A program made the position numbers and the translations under genes. DNA of 64,000 nt from Pseudovirgaria hyperparasitica (Eukaryota > Ascomycota > Dothideomycetes > Acrospermales > Acrospermaceae): assembly GCF_010093815.1 (NCBI RefSeq), contig NW_022985560.1, positions 617,501 to 681,500 of the forward strand, written 5' to 3'. Below the pieces are notes generated by a model that saw only the letters and a list, made by a program, of their open reading frames with translations, was not told where the DNA came from and searched no databases. Positions 32,430-44,557 of this stretch are shown piece after piece (the first letter of the stretch is position 1; each line of letters begins with the position of its first letter).

Positions 32430-33935
32430 TCATACAATGCCGTCCTCGGAGCACTTGCCCGCAGTCTCCATGCTGCGCAACGTATTCGAGCTCGTCAACA
32501 GATCCAACTCGCCCGCCGCACGCGGGTGCTCGCTCTCGTCCAGTCTGGCAATACTGTGCCGGCCCGAGACAATGCCCGGAAACACCTTGCCCCACAGCCC
32601 GCCTGCGTCGAGCAAGATGGGCACTTCCTGCGTCGCCTGCGCCGCGGTCGTGGCTGTGTTGGTGGACGTGATGGTGGTGGTGATGGTGCTGGTCAGAGCC
32701 GGGTCGCCTGGATATATGCTCTCGTGGCGTCGTCGGGGAATGATCTCGTCGCCGGCGCGCGCGGTATGGTCGCCGGCTGAATCGAGCCCGGCGGAGACGC
32801 GGACTTTGAAGACGGAGGAGTTGGGCGCTTGGGCGACCATGGTGGTGCGTTTGGGGGTGCGGACGTGGCGCCACATGGGGCGGAGGGTGGCGAGGCAGGA
32901 GGTGGTGATGGCGAGGCCGGGCTCGACGGAAGACCAGATGGCGATGTCGGTTGTTGCGTCTGTTTGGGAGGTAGGTTAGTTTGGTGGAAGGGACAGAAAG
33001 GTCTTGAGAGGAGACGTACAGAGGAAGTCGTCGCTGGTGAGGGCGTGGAGGTGGAACATGCGGACGATGGGGGCGAAGCAGGCACTGTTGGTAGCGTTAG
33101 GGATTTGAAGTCGATGTAGGAAGGAGGTTACGCACATTGTCGCCATGCTCAGGATGCCGAACAGGATGGCTTTATCCCGCCAGCCCAGATTCAGGGTGAA
33201 GATTAGGAAGATAGGTTGGCCGGCGAAGATGAAGTCGGTTACGACGCATATCACGCTGAACCAGTATGCCAGGGCAACATAGGTGTGGGGGTTGATGCAC
33301 GTGCCCTGGTGTGTGCTGTCGCGGGCGAGTCTCGTCCAGAAGAAGGAGGCGGGCTTGCATTGGAAGGCAACGATGAAGACAAAGATGACGCCTGCGATTA
33401 TGGTGACGTGGATGGCGTGCCATAACAAATAACGCTGGTGGCGGTAGATGGTGATGCGTAGCAGGAAGAGGCCGACGGAGACTTTGACGATGGTGATGAT
33501 GACGCCGTACATGAGATAGGCGATCCACCAGATCTGAACATTGTTAAGACGAGCTGGTAGTGTGAGTAAGGAGGGGAGCGGTACCAGCATAGTCCGTTTG
33601 ATGTGCTCATCATCGAGCTGTGAGACGTGCTCCCCAATTCCAAAACGAACTCCGAGTATGCAAAACACGCTGAATATGAGATATAGGAACTGTGCTACGG
33701 TCAGCGGAGGGGTATCATGGCAAGGAATTGTAGAATCGAGTTCCAGGATCAGTGATGTTGGGGGTCGGGGTGGCTTTTTGGGACTTACAAGAGCTATTGT
33801 TGCAAGGAAGTCATCAGCACCGAACCTCTTCAACAGACAGCGTCTGGTATAACATCGCAGCGAGACGGTGATGGTGGCTAGCACACTGAAGATTGAAACA
33901 ACATATATCAGTGTAAGGCCGTGAGCAGCCAGCAT
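32430..33935 (-). CDS. SAT4/PTH11-type fungal rhodopsin-like integral membrane protein
   Basis: Predicted 414 aa from five exons: 33935-33789, 33689-33585, 33533-33136, 33084-33020 and 32959-32430. The second intron (51 nt, in frame) was inferred because removing it brings IKRTML next to IWWIAYLMYG as in the family. Seven hydrophobic helices are visible: LTLIYVVSIFSVLATITVSL, FLYLIFSVFCILG, the WWIAYLMYGVIITIVKVSV segment, HVTIIAGVIFVFIVAF, ALAYWFSVICVVTDF, KAILFGILSMATI and AIWSSVEPGLAITTSCLATL. The last, with its DIAIWSSVEP core, is the most typical family mark. The family is fungal, seven-helix and of largely unknown function; some members (Pth11) sense surfaces. The cytosolic tail (from about 300) is rich in Thr and Ser. 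The plasma membrane is the likely place. Confidence 0.85.
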
Positions 33936-35684
33936 GATCAGAGGCAAGACACTCTATACGAACATGACCAAGTCGAGAAAGAAGTCAAGGAAGACCCAGG
34001 ATATAACGCATTGGAACGGATCGCATCAGGGCACAGTCAGCGGGTTAAGGTTATGTGCAGGTTGGGTCTGGGTTTGAAGAATTCTAGGCTTGTACGGTGC
34101 TAAAGAAGGACATACAAGGCGGTAAACTGTAAAGTGCACATGTGGCAGATGTCACCTAGGCTCTAGTGAAGTAGTGGATGGCGATCTGCTAGCAGAGCCG
34201 CAGACTGGAATTGGGGGAGAGAGAGTTCGTCTCGGTGTAGGGAAAGGAGAAGATTAAGTTTGACGACAGCTGTCGTCCAAGCCTCTTTGGGGGAGGTTCA
34301 GCAAATAAGTTTCGATGGCTGTAGTCAAACTAACTTCGAGTAGCGTCGATCGGCAGACCAAGACAACTTTATCGGACGGATTCCTCGGGCTTTGGCGAGC
34401 TTGACGACAGAACAAGATTAACGGAGGACGGAATTCACGAGAGCAACACGAAGATGTTGATGTTTTGATGACGCTTCATTCGTATCGGGCACCCAGGCAG
34501 CCGGCAGCCACTCGCCACGAGTCATGCGCTGCACATCAAACAAACAATGATACGGTATTGATGCATTATCGGTACTGTATATAATATGCATGTACGGATG
34601 TGGCTTGAATGCACAGTCTCACTCTTATGGCCTTTAAACCCTTGTCCATATTTCACGTCCCCGTTCTGCAGCTGGGATGTAGCTTCACGCTGTCGCATAA
34701 CAGTTCCGTGGCGTTCACATCGTCAGAAATAGCAGTCTTTAGTATTAATAGAGATATAATTAGATACACTAGCTGATAGTGCAGAATGCTACGTGGATCG
34801 AAATCATCTACTATCGCCTTCTATCTAATTACCTGTAAATTGGTCATGGTCTTTTGATGGCTAATACTACCCCTATTATCCGGAGAGTCGGCGACAAGTC
34901 CGCGTAGCTACCATGCTGAAAAGTACGGAGGCCATGCCAAGCCCTACTGTACCTATCTCATCTACACTTTTTGGTTCCAGTGATGCCTTAAGGCCTTAAT
35001 GTCTTACAGCCTTATCGCCGCCTAGGCATATGTGTAGCTGCCTGACTCTCCGCATACTCAGGCATCAGGCATCAAGGCAAGATACTCGGTACAATTATCG
35101 CTCAAATTTCTCCACTTCCGAAGCCCTTTCCAGCCACCTTTGCACGTCTTCCTGAGGCGCCAAGGAGAGTTTCGCCGCATTCACTACACATCATCATTGA
35201 TATTGATATTGATATCGATATCAGTATTGGTATTGGATGCTTCCCCATTCTCTCCGCCATCCAACATCTCCACTCCCCGCATCAGACCCTCGACAGTTTC
35301 ACGATCATCTCCATTGTCGCTCCATCTATATTCCATCTGTGGGCTGTCAAGGGCCCGTACAATATCCACTTTAACTGGCCAGGCTCTTCTGTAGACCTCT
35401 GTTCATTCCACATCCATGCCACCCTAACAAGACGCCTCCACTCTGTATCATAAAAATCTGCGCTTTCTTCACCAAATACTCCATTGCACGGCTTCTACCG
35501 CTGTTCGAGATCATGTCTTCCCATGAAGGGTCTGCTTCAGGCCCACTACAAGAACTCCCAACCTCCCCTTCTTTCACGATAAATTACCATTTCTAATTCT
35601 ATCCTCTTTGACTGCTTGTGATCCAGCTCTGTGTTGAGTGCTTGTCCCTTCGCCCTACTCGACCAACTATCAATTCGCGTCAAC
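33936..35684. other. Intergenic region between divergent genes
   Basis: About 1.75 kb with no recognisable gene. It would hold the promoters of the SAT4-type gene (minus) and the sugar transporter (plus). A GATATT-like repeat lies at 35196-35236. The stretch from 35400 to 35680 is pyrimidine-rich, as many fungal leaders are. Confidence 0.5.
35196..35236. repeat. Short degenerate hexanucleotide repeat
   Basis: About seven tandem copies of a GATATT/GATATC/GGTATT-type unit, in non-coding DNA upstream of the sugar transporter gene. Confidence 0.75.
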
Positions 35685-37369
35685 ATGGGTTGGGCTCTGA
35701 AGAAGCCTGAGGATGTCCCCGGTGCTGCGTGGCCTGCCATTGCCATCGGTCTCTTTGTGGCCTTTGGTGGTGTTCTTTATGGGTATGTTTGCTTCCGGTG
35801 TTACTACTGTCGTCCTAACCTTCTCCCAGCTATGACACGGGTACCATATCTGGTATCTTGGCTATGCCTTACTGGCTACAGACCTTCTCCACCACTCCTG
35901 ACAACACCCTTACTGCCTCGCAAGACTCTCTGATTGTGTCTATTCTGTCTGCGGGTACATTCTTTGGTGCTTTGTTGGCTGCTCCTGCTGCCGACTTTCT
36001 CGGCCGTCGCTGGGGTCTCTTCCTCAGTGCTGCCATTGTCTTCAACCTGGGAGTCATCCTGCAGACCGCCTCGACCGGTCAGGACCTCTTGATTGCTGGA
36101 CGATTCTTCGCCGGCCTGGCTGTCGGTCTCATCTCTGCCATGATCCCCTTGTACCAGAGTGAGACCGCCCCTAAATGGATTCGAGGAGCGATCGTCGGTA
36201 CATACCAGCTTGCTATCACCATTGGTCTCTTCCTCGCCGCCATTGTCAACTATTCCACTCAAGGTCGAATGGACAGTGGCTCATACCGCATCCCTATTGC
36301 TGTGCAATTCGCCTGGTCTCTCATTTTGTGCGGCGGCCTGCTCGTTCTCCCTGAGACCCCTCGCTTCCTGATCAAGCAAGACAAGCACGATCAGGCTGCC
36401 AAGTCTCTTGCCCGACTTCGCCGTCTGGACGTCACTCATCCTGCCGTCGTCGAGGAGCTCGCTGAGATCCAAGCCAACCACAACTACGAGATGAGCATCG
36501 GCACTGCGAGTTACGCCGAGTGCTTCAAGGGCACCATCGGCAAACGTCTTGCCACAGGTTGTCTCCTTCAGTCCCTCCAACAACTCACCGGTGTCAACTT
36601 CATCTTCTACTACGTAAGCCACAGCACGCATACATCCCAATAAAACTCACCACATGACTAATCCAACACCCAGGGCACCCAATATTTCCGCAACGCAGGC
36701 TTCAGAAACTCCTTCATCATTCAAGTCATCACAAACTCCGTAAACGTCGTCTCAACCTTCCCAGGCCTCTACCTTGTCGAGAAGATGGGCCGTCGCAACC
36801 TACTCCTAATGGGCGCCATCGGCATGTGCGTATGCCAGTACATCGTCGCCATCACCGGCACCGTCGCCGGCACCACCAACCAAGCCGCACAAAACACCGC
36901 CATTGCTTTCGTCTGCTTCTACATCTTCTTCTTCGCCTCGTCGTGGGGCCCCGTCGCCTGGGTAGTCACTGGCGAGCTGTATCCGCTCAAGGTGCGCGCA
37001 AAGTGCCTCTCAATGACCACCGCGTCCAACTGGCTGCTCAACTGGGCGATCGCCTACGCGACGCCCTACATGGTCAATGCGCAGTATGCGAATCTACAGT
37101 CCAAGGTGTTCTTTGTCTGGGGCAGCTTTTGCTTCGTGTGTATCGCGTTTGTGTACTTTATGATCTATGAGACGAAGGGTCTGGCACTTGAGCAGGTGGA
37201 CGAGTTGTATGGCATTGTGGGCAAGGCGTGGCAGAGCAAGAAGTTCCGTCCGCAGATCGCGTTTGTCGATGTGGCGGAGATGGATGGCGATAAGCGTGGG
37301 ATGAGTCTGAGTCAGATTGCGGAGACGCAGGAGCGTAAGAGGAGCGTTACGCATGTTGATAAGGTCTAG
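35685..37369 (+). CDS. MFS sugar porter (hexose transporter-like)
   Basis: Predicted 525 aa from exons 35685-35782, 35830-36613 and 36674-37369; introns 47 and 60 nt. Twelve membrane segments are visible. Sugar-porter signatures are in the right order: YDTG in helix 1, DFLGRRWG after helix 2, the IPLYQSETAPKWIRG block, LPETPRFL after helix 6, QQLTGVNFIFYY in helix 7, EKMGRR after helix 8, GELYPLKVRAK and a final YETKGLALEQVDELY. It most resembles fungal plasma-membrane glucose and other monosaccharide transporters. The tail after the last helix is short (about 65 aa), so it does not look like a long-tailed Snf3/Rgt2-type sensor. The substrate cannot be read from the sequence. Confidence 0.93.
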
Positions 37370-37516
37370 AGGTGTGATTCACTTAACGTGTTTGGCTGGG
37401 ATGGGGGACGGACGAGGAGTGTATATAGACTATGACACTTCAATTCGATTCGGTTCAATACTCGATGCTGATGTCTTTTCTTACCGGGTATCTATAATCC
37501 ATCTCCGTTATAGATT

Positions 37517-38729
37517 TTATCTCCCCGTTCCACTCCTCCTCTCCATCCTCCCCCGCCACCGTCGCAACGGCACACACAACACCCCACTCAGCAGCGCCTG
37601 TAGCGCCTGAAACACCACCGTCGCAACACGCATCCGATCCAAACGCTCCTCTTCCAGTCCAGCAAACAACACGCCCGTCAACGGCACCCCGATCGCTGGG
37701 GTCTTGGTCGCCACGACAAACACCACAGCGACCACATTCTCAGGCGCCAGCCACGTGAGCGAGAGCACAAATGCCAGCCCCGCCCAGACGAGGTACAGCG
37801 CCGCGAGAATAGAGATTGTAAAGACAATGTTGCTCGCGGGCAGGGGCGCGAAAGCGTGGCTGGCGAAGGCGGAGTCGTAGGTTGACCAGATGAGCGTGAG
37901 AAGGGCGAGGGAGGGGAGTTTGATGAGCTTGTACTTGTACAATGCTGTGCGTGTGATATTTGGGCATAAGGCGAGGGTTATCTGACCGGCGGCCTGGGGA
38001 TATATTGCTTAGCTGTGTGTGTTTCTGGTGGCGAGGAATGGGATTGGGGAGACGGACTAGTGGTACGAATACGGACAGCCCGAGTTGTTTGAACACTCGT
38101 GCGTACAGATCTCTGTATCCATCCTGGTCGGAGGGCAGACCGGTGGTATACCACGCGTGCACGCTCGTGTACATGCGGACTAACACAGGGGATAAGAAGG
38201 GGCCTAGGATGTTTCCCAGGGCGGACTGTGTGAGCGAGAGCGCAGTGTTGCCATCGGCTTTCCGTGTTATGAGGGTGTTGAATGCGATGCTGTCGTTGGA
38301 ATGAGCACACCCCCTTCTCTGACTTTAAGAAACGAGAACCACTCACGCAGTCGGCAAACAGCCCAGTACAATGACTCCTACCAGCAACTCCTGATCGAAG
38401 AATTGAGCGTTGCTTCCCGTCGCAGCCATGACGCCAAAGCCAACTGCCGATGCAAGCACGAAGCTCTGCAGTTGCACGAAGATGTGTACGCGCCAGCGCT
38501 TGAGGTTCTCGAGAAAGTCCCGACTTGGGATGGCGCAGCCATTGAGGAAGAAGATTAGAGATACGGCGAGGTAATTGATGACATTTGTTTTGGTCTTCTG
38601 TTGCGATAGTGGCACCGGGGCTTGCGATGCGACAACGATGAGAATGCCCATGACGATGAGGAACCATTGATCTTTGGCGAAGGAGATGGTAAGGTCGAGA
38701 CTTCGACGAGATATCGTTTTGGAGGGCAT
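37517..38729 (-). CDS. RCH1: SLC10A7/Rch1-like membrane carrier (bile acid:sodium symporter family)
   Basis: Predicted 363 aa from exons 38729-38347, 38289-38058 and 37993-37517, introns 57 and 64 nt. The second donor is GTCCGT, weak but phase-correct: it brings LSVFVPL next to AAGQI. About ten hydrophobic helices are seen: FLIVMGILIVVASQAPV, VINYLAVSLIFFLNG, FVLASAVGFGVMA, LLVGVIVLGCLP, and others to LYLVWAGLAFVLSLTWL and TKTPAIGVPLTGVLF. The block CLPTAIAFNTLITRKADGNTALSLTQSA is given here by its pieces PTAIAFN and NTALSLTQSA, hallmarks of the SLC10A7/Rch1 group. In yeasts Rch1 restrains calcium uptake at the plasma membrane, and human SLC10A7 affects Golgi calcium and glycosylation. Its role here is inferred from that. 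It converges on the sugar transporter with 147 bp between stops. Confidence 0.87.
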
Positions 38730-40741
38730 CTTTTGTGGTTTCGTTTCATCACGCTCGACAGTTTCCGAACATTCTGTCTTGTAACCGATGACATTTCCAT
38801 TGTCAACTAGAGATTTGATCTGAGTGAGCGGTTCAACTCAAGAATGAAACGATACATACATGCATCATGATTAACTTCACAATCTAGAGATGGCGAAGCC
38901 ATGTCGTCAGACCCGTTCGATTTGCATCTACCCCAATTCAATACATCTGTTCATCGGGTAGTTCTGCAAGTACAGCAAATGCAGATAGTGATTCGGCATG
39001 CTCCGCTGATTATATCCAGAATTAGCGCCATGATAGTTATATGTATACTGAAATGCAAGATTCAAGCGTTGTCTGACGTCTTCTTCGTCGGTGACCAAAG
39101 ATCTACCCCACCAATGACGGTGATCTGCGCTGGAAATCGGCATTTGAGATCCGGTACCCCTGTCAGATGATTGCTATAGAGCAAACAATAAACAACAGCT
39201 TGATGGCTTGAGCGACATAAGACACGAAATCCTAATCACGACATCAACCGCAAGTTTGGATGGGGTAGTCAGTCGCGCGTGAAAGAAAAGTCTAGACACG
39301 GCTCTACCGACTGCGTTTATGAAATCCAAAACCCAAAGGAATTCAGACAACTCTTGAGATGTTGTATTAGTGTCGCTCATCAAGGCGTTGATGATATTTG
39401 AACATTCAGAACACGTTCTAGACCTGACTATGCTTCCAACGAAATATGTTTTCAAGAGGAGATCTGGTCTGGTTGGAGACGTTCGTGGTGGCTATCTCCT
39501 CGACGTCATTCAACCACCATATTTCTCGAGACGAATCAAGAAGGCCAGGGAAAGAAGTTGACAATGTAAGAATGCGAGAACAACCAGGTAAAAGAAATAT
39601 GCTTTGCCAAGGATCTACCTGCAGTACCTATGAGCATGCTGTTCGACCCGTACCTAGAACGACCAGCTCGACGCTTCATTCCTAATGTAATTAAATCCAA
39701 ATTCAAGGGGTGCTTAGTATCGCACTTGGAGCTCATAGCGAGGTTGCAGCCGTTCTGATTCGATGGTCCATACGTTATTCCGAGAGCTGGATCGTGCGTA
39801 ATGCGGATCGATGTTTAAGAACACGGGCAAGATCTGAGACTGCTAAACAACAAAAGGACCGTCGAGTCGCAATCAGGTCCATCTCCACCGATACAGAGAT
39901 TATGAAAACCACGGAAGCTCCTTCATTGGATGTTGCAAACCTCGCATCGTCTGCTCGCTTGGATGCTTATTGTTGCTACTGAAGACTCGGAATAGATCCG
40001 GGAAGCCTGATGCGGTTATCCGTGATAACACTCGAGTGTACACCGGATACGTGATCCCGATGATGACGACGGCTCGGATGACACGTAAGCACTTGGGAGA
40101 TTATTATCCAAGGACACCGCAGCAGCGCTGACACTTCTCATCTTGCATATTCAGAGTTTTAATGCTGATCGTCAAGCAATCATCTCATCGAACTGAACGC
40201 CACGTCTGCCCTGTGATCACAAAACGATCGTGATTTGTCCTTTCCGTCTTGATGATGGTGGGGCCATACCAAGGCGTGGCTGTGTACTCTAATGACGCGT
40301 CGTGTTTCTCGCATCGTATGATGAACATACAACTTGATACACGATCTTACCCGTACAAGTACTGGAGTTTGAGAATGAGTGGGAGTCGTACACACTTGAA
40401 TGATTTGCACAAAAAACAACATTTATCGTTGTGAAAATCGATAGATCATATTGTGCAGACTGTTGTGCGCGATTGCCCCTTTGAGCGTAGCGCTGAAGCT
40501 GTAATTACCTTTTCCATCAACAAAATCCAACGTCGTCACATATCAAGAAACTTACTACATCATTACACGTGATAGGGTATCATCAATCAGAAGCTTCAGC
40601 TCATCAAAGCTGCTGTAAGTAATTTGCCCCAATGTGAGTAGAGGGAGTCACACAGCTGTCAATCATAGCTAATCCCTTGCTGTCAGCGCGGACACCATTC
40701 CTTTGTCAGCATCAACAAATTCGTTACCCAGCAACAAAGAC
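38730..40741. other. Intergenic region
   Basis: About 2 kb between RCH1 (minus) and the DHCR24-like gene (plus). Several short frames on both strands carry no recognisable domain. I saw no transposon ends or repeats. Bases 40600-40740 look like the leader of the next gene. Confidence 0.45.
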
Positions 40742-42274
40742 ATGTCTGCCACCGACGAGAAGCTCATCTCGAGCCATGCGGAATCAGTGAAGCGGATCCA
40801 AGAATCCGTCAAGAAATTCCGCGACGAAGGTCGACACTTTCGCATCTATCATGGCTCGACCTCATCAACACGGCCGCTTAACTTTACGCGGGACAACATT
40901 GTCGATGTGAGCGACATGAATCGCCTTTTTCCAGTGGACCAAGCCACCAAGACCGTCAAGGCCGAGCCGAATGTGCCTATGGACGCGCTGGTCGCGCACA
41001 CGCTGAAAGCCGGTCTTGTTCCGAAGATTGTGATGGAGTTCAAGGGCATCACGGTCGGGGGTGGCTATTCGGGCATGTCGGGCGAGAGTAACATGCACAA
41101 GCATGGCCTGTTCCAGAACACGGTGTCTGAGATTGAGATTGTACTTGGTGATGGATCCTTGGAGCATGCGTCCCGGACTGTCAACGAGGATCTGCTCGAG
41201 CATGCTGGTGGTAGTCTGGGTACCTTTGGCATCGTCACTCTGCTGACAGTCGAACTGTTCGATGCAAAGAAGTTTGTCAATCTCGAAATCACCAAGATCG
41301 ACGGTCCAGAGAACGTAGTCCCAACCTTCGAAGCCGCCGTGGCCTCGACTCCACAGCCAGAGTACATCGACGGCATCTTCTACAACAAGGCCAAGATCGT
41401 CATGATGACCGGCCACATCAGCGACGACGCAGCACACCCGCCCCTCAAGAAAATGCAAGTACACTGGTTCTCCGCCGAAGTCGAGAAGCGCTACGCCAAC
41501 CTGCCCTCCACCCTCACCATGCACCTCGAAGACTACCTCTTCCGCTTCGACCACGGCGCCTTCTGGGGCGGCAACCTCGCCTTCGACCACTTCCACATCC
41601 CCAACATCGCCCCCTTCCGCCGCCTCGCAGACCCCTTCCTCGACTCCCGCACCTGCTACCACGCCCTGCACAAGACCGGCCTCGCCGACGAATACGTCGT
41701 CCAGGACTTTGGCGTCCCCGCCTCCAACGTCGCTGCCTTCATCTCCTACGTCCAGGATGTCATGCCCAAATGCCAGCTCTTCCTCGTCCCCGCCCTCTCC
41801 GCAGACGGCATGAAGATCTCCTCCCGCATGAACCCCCTTGTCCAGGCCGTCCGCACCGAACGCGTCTACGGCGTCGGCGTCTATGGCCGTGGCCCGCGTG
41901 ACGCCGAGGCGTTCAAGGAACTCAATCGTAAGCTCGAGACCAAGGCCTCGGAACTCCTCGCTGCGAAGCTGCTCTATGCCCGCACGTACTACACCCACGA
42001 CGAGTTTTGGGAAATCTACAACAAGCCTGCGTACGACGAGGTGCGCCGCAAGTACAAGGCTGTCGTTGTGGCGCCGCCGCCGTCGGACGAGGCGGAGAAG
42101 AACAACGATGCCGAAGCAGATGGCAGTAAGCGAGTTATCGGCCTGCCGGATGTGTACGAGAAGCTTGCGGCTGATATGAAGGCTCGGCCCAAGAGGCAGT
42201 CTATCCGTGGTGTTGTCGCGACGGTCTTTGACAAGGTCACGGGGCGCAAGGAGTATCTGCTGCCGAAGAAATGA
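40742..42274 (+). CDS. FAD-linked oxidoreductase, DHCR24/Diminuto (delta24-sterol reductase) family
   Basis: Single exon, 510 aa from the ATG at 40742. The N-terminal half is an FAD-binding PCMH fold: FTRDNIVDVSDMNRLF, VKAEPNVPMDALV, MEFKGITVGGGYSG, ESNMHKHGLF and GGSLGTFGIVTLL. The C-terminal half follows animal and plant DHCR24/Dim: IDGIFYNKAKIVMMTGH, WFSAEVEK, LEDYLFRFDHGAFWGG and WEIYNKPAYDEVRRKY. Animals use DHCR24 to reduce the sterol side-chain double bond. Ergosterol-making fungi do not need this step, so the fungal homologues probably act on another sterol, terpenoid or alkene. No N-terminal membrane anchor like the one of DHCR24 is present, so it may be soluble. Third-position GC is high in the middle of the gene. 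The specific substrate is unknown. Confidence 0.88.
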   Translation: MSATDEKLISSHAESVKRIQESVKKFRDEGRHFRIYHGSTSSTRPLNFTRDNIVDVSDMNRLFPVDQATKTVKAEPNVPMDALVAHTLKAGLVPKIVMEFKGITVGGGYSGMSGESNMHKHGLFQNTVSEIEIVLGDGSLEHASRTVNEDLLEHAGGSLGTFGIVTLLTVELFDAKKFVNLEITKIDGPENVVPTFEAAVASTPQPEYIDGIFYNKAKIVMMTGHISDDAAHPPLKKMQVHWFSAEVEKRYANLPSTLTMHLEDYLFRFDHGAFWGGNLAFDHFHIPNIAPFRRLADPFLDSRTCYHALHKTGLADEYVVQDFGVPASNVAAFISYVQDVMPKCQLFLVPALSADGMKISSRMNPLVQAVRTERVYGVGVYGRGPRDAEAFKELNRKLETKASELLAAKLLYARTYYTHDEFWEIYNKPAYDEVRRKYKAVVVAPPPSDEAEKNNDAEADGSKRVIGLPDVYEKLAADMKARPKRQSIRGVVATVFDKVTGRKEYLLPKK

Positions 42275-42867
42275 AGCGGTTTTTCAGCGTTCTGTGCATC
42301 TCGTCCTTTTTTCGTTCTGTCTTGCTACGCTATGCGACGCAACGCAACGCAAAAAAGCATTTTGAATGTTTACATGTTTTGCATTTCTTCAGTGTTCTCG
42401 CGATCGAAAGAAAAGCGCGTACTCTATCTCCGAAAAATATTTTTTAGCCCCGTTCTGTGTGTGTAGGTAGTTATGTAGATCCCGTAATTCTAGCTCGTCG
42501 CTGAGCGTCCTCGCAGAGTCTTTGTTCCCGCGTGTCTCACTCTCTCTCCCGCTGCAGCATCAGTGCGGTTAAGGAAACGTGACGTGTCCGTGTATTGCAA
42601 GAAAAGTGAGATTGCTGCGAAGCTAGTCTTTTCAGTACATATACGAGAGAGACAAAGAAGATGATCGATAGTCAAGACGAGGCGCCAAGGCCGTAAGTGT
42701 ACAGGGGTATAAATCTAGAAGCATCAAAGGCGCTGCACCAAGGGTAGACATCGCCGTGCCTTTTTATATTCCGCCGCCCACCACCAGCCAACCAACCCCA
42801 GGCCCAACCCAACCACACACCCTTTTAACCAAACACAGCCCAAGCCCAATACAATTTTTTTAATACA
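42275..42867. other. 3' intergenic region of convergent genes
   Basis: About 590 bp between the stop codons of the DHCR24-like gene and SMP3. No gene seen. Confidence 0.5.
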
Positions 42868-44557
42868 TTAACAACTTTTCCGTGCTTCCCAAATGACCAA
42901 ACCACGATCGCCAACTACTCTGGATAGTGTTGGCCAGATGCCATCGTCTCCAAAATCTAGATCGTCTAGGTTCAGATGGCTTGTATGGCTCCAGACCTCT
43001 TCGAGGTGGAGCAGATTTGGTGTCGCGCTATCGCTGCCTTGTATATATGGTTTTAGATAGTACGCGGAGCGAGGCGCGACAAGGTAGACGCTTGCTGGGG
43101 AAGTGGAGTTTAGAGTGCGGGAGTGGTCGCAGCTCAGCGCGTCTTGCACACGAGCCACCATGAGGTCTCCCTGCAGCCCCATGAGGTCGATTGTGGACAA
43201 GTTTTCGCTCTTGCCGTCCAGTAACCACACTGGAGGGCTATACGTCTTCCACCAGAAGACGTGCGAGATGTTCTCCTCGCTAGCTGCGATGTAATTTTGT
43301 GCGGGTACAACACCACCCTGGTGATATACCCCCATGAGTATCCCAAAGAAAGCATTAAATATGATCCAAGAGGCTAGCCAGAGCCGCGGCAAGTATTTAG
43401 GTAGTCGTATCGAGGAGAGAATAAGGGGTATCGTTGGGAGAAGGAATCGCGCTTCTTGATGCGGAAACAGGGAGAGGAGAAGTATGCCGGCAACGGCAGA
43501 TGCGAGGCGTAATGATTTGCGATAAGAGAGAAATAATAGGGGAAACGCCGGACCGAGAAGCTGTGGTAGATTCGCAACGATATGCTGGTAGTACGGATGC
43601 AGACCATGCTGTGCAAGGTTTTCTGAAGACGAGTTGTATATCAGATTATTCAATGGCGTGATGACGGGACGGCGGACAAGATCGATAAAGTTTAAGGTCT
43701 CGTTCTGGTAGAATGCGGTGTCGAAACCGATGGCGAGGAAAGTTGTAAAGGCGACCGAGAGTATTATGAAAAGCAGAGAGAATGGCCTTGATGGCTGGTA
43801 AGCTTTGTCCGAAACGCCAGATCTGATGACTTACTTTCGCTTGAAATGAGGACATAGCTGTAGCCCGGGTACAAGAAGAAATGCAGGAAATGTTATACGG
43901 TTGAAGACTCCAAGCACCGAGAGGAATCCTAGTAACGTGCAAGCAAGTGCGCTTGAGCGTTCCTAACAAAGATGTCAGTAGACGGCCCTGCGGCGCAGGC
44001 GACGAACTTGCCTTGTCCTCGACGATGCGGTGGATCAAAACCATACTCCAGGCTAGCACAAGAGTTTCGATCGAGTTCGAAAATGTATGGGTCTGTAGAG
44101 TCCACGTCACGTAAGACGATGCCACGAGCAGCACTGCGCGACGGCGCTGGCTCGGCGATTGTACGAGCTCGTGTATGGCCCAGTCCTCAAGAACGAAGCT
44201 CAAAGTAAACATGATAATGCGCAGCACCCAGTATACGATGAATGGAGGCACCTCGCCCTTCCCAGCTCCCTCCCATATCCAGTGCAGAATATACATTGGT
44301 AGGCCATAGGTCAGCCATAACGGAAACGAACTCCGGATAGGATTCTCGGAGGTGAACTCCCAGGTGAGGTGTACTTGGTAGGAAAAGACTCGGCCTGCGC
44401 AAGGTATCTCGTTAGCTAAGAAGCTGTAAGCAGAGGAAAGTAACCCACCGGCGATGACTTCTGGTCCTTGGAAGTTCTCGTCGGGATGCAGATAGCTCGG
44501 TGAAAGGGCAAACCAGAGCCTGACCAGGATGAGCAACAGATACGTCCGCCGCCACAT
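42868..44557 (-). CDS. SMP3: GPI mannosyltransferase 4 (Smp3/PIG-Z)
   Basis: Predicted 512 aa from exons 44557-44449, 44394-44012, 43962-43835 and 43786-42868. The first intron (54 nt) is in frame; removing it gives [18 protein letters not shown]. The second intron has a GC donor (AAG-GCAAGT) and ends GTTAG, restoring [16 protein letters not shown]. The third joins HFKRK to PFSLLFII. The N-terminal luminal [10 protein letters not shown] motif (from residue 24) is the catalytic mark of GT22 dolichol-phosphate-mannose enzymes, and [25 protein letters not shown] and HQEARFLLP follow as in Smp3 and PIG-B. It adds the fourth mannose to the GPI core in the ER membrane, a step essential in yeast. 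Multiple hydrophobic helices agree with this. Confidence 0.92.

Noticed and set aside
32206-32979. 257-codon plus-strand frame opposite the SAT4-type gene
   Set aside because: The sense gene is supported by seven helices and family motifs; the antisense frame has none.
40865-41998. 377-codon open frame antisense to the DHCR24-like gene
   Set aside because: Its repetitive Gly/Val/Glu/Asp composition is the reverse image of a GC3-rich gene; no domain.
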